Shown here one piece after another: positions 63,884-64,000 of a stretch of DNA of 64,000 nucleotides; within the stretch, counting starts at the first letter, position 1, and each line of letters begins with the position of its first letter. A program made the position numbers and the translations under genes. The notes beneath the pieces were generated by a model. It was not told the origin of the DNA. It was given only the letters and a program-made list of their open reading frames with translations, and ran no database searches. This DNA comes from Argopecten irradians (Eukaryota > Mollusca > Bivalvia > Pectinida > Pectinidae): NCBI RefSeq assembly GCF_041381155.1, contig NC_091134.1, positions 69,110,469 through 69,174,468 of the forward strand. The letters are read 5' to 3'.

Positions 63884-64000
63884 AACAAGAGATCCCAGAG
63901 GGATCTTGGCGCCCACCAACAAATGATCTATGTCTGACAACAGAAAGAGGGATTTTTTCTCTGCTTTTCAAACTTTTACTACATACTTTATATGAAATTT
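63884..64000 (+). mobile_element. 5' end of a Helentron/HINE-like element 3, runs off the window
   Basis: ACAAG is followed by a hairpin (AGATCCC-AGA-GGGATCT, 63890-63906) and then TTGGCGCCCACC. The position and loop match the 5' hairpin of the element at 30655, but the stem differs. Only about 117 bp lies in the window. Confidence 0.5.

Overview
This window looks like nuclear DNA of a bivalve mollusc, probably a scallop or relative. It is AT-rich, its genes are split by GT-AG introns, and very long minisatellite and satellite arrays fill about a third of it. It carries tRNA-related SINE copies with the tail type I associate with molluscs. The species cannot be fixed from sequence alone. I see no bacterial-type genes, rRNA, tRNA genes, CRISPR arrays or virus-derived elements.

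Left part (1-24 kb). Two tandem copies of a class V, PLP-dependent aminotransferase gene (isopenicillin-N-epimerase-like) lie on the + strand. Copy A (29-6778) lacks its first exon, which is upstream of the window. Copy B (11321-15533) is complete: 8 exons, 406 residues. Downstream of each copy, in convergent orientation, lies the 3' end of a second gene. After copy B it is a whole seven-exon gene for a secreted clusterin-like protein (16652-23382, minus, 423 residues). After copy A it is only a decayed 3' fragment of that gene. A block of aminotransferase plus clusterin tail was therefore duplicated, and one clusterin tail died. A truncated LINE, palindromic MITEs, a SINE and several unclassified dispersed repeats sit between and within these genes.

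Middle part (24-60 kb). Large tandem arrays dominate: 67-bp units (24.4-28.9 kb), 50-bp units (34.6-43.0 kb), 31-bp units (46.1-51.3 kb) and 46-bp units (55.8-59.7 kb). Between them are non-autonomous elements with a 5' hairpin, internal tandem repeats, a GACG-type microsatellite and a hairpin plus CTAA 3' end, which resembles Helentron/HINE organisation. One terminal coding exon of an unrecognised basic protein (32280-33169, minus) is the only convincing gene piece here.

Right part (60-64 kb). The last four coding exons of a WD40 protein recognised as PAAF1 (proteasomal ATPase-associated factor 1) lie on the minus strand and run off the right edge. One of its introns consists almost entirely of a 50-bp minisatellite whose unit contains the intron's own 3' splice site and the first bases of the next exon.

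The strongest leads are the clusterin-like gene in a probable mollusc, the splice-site-bearing minisatellite in PAAF1, and the hairpin-ended element families whose 5' stems differ in sequence but keep the same fold.
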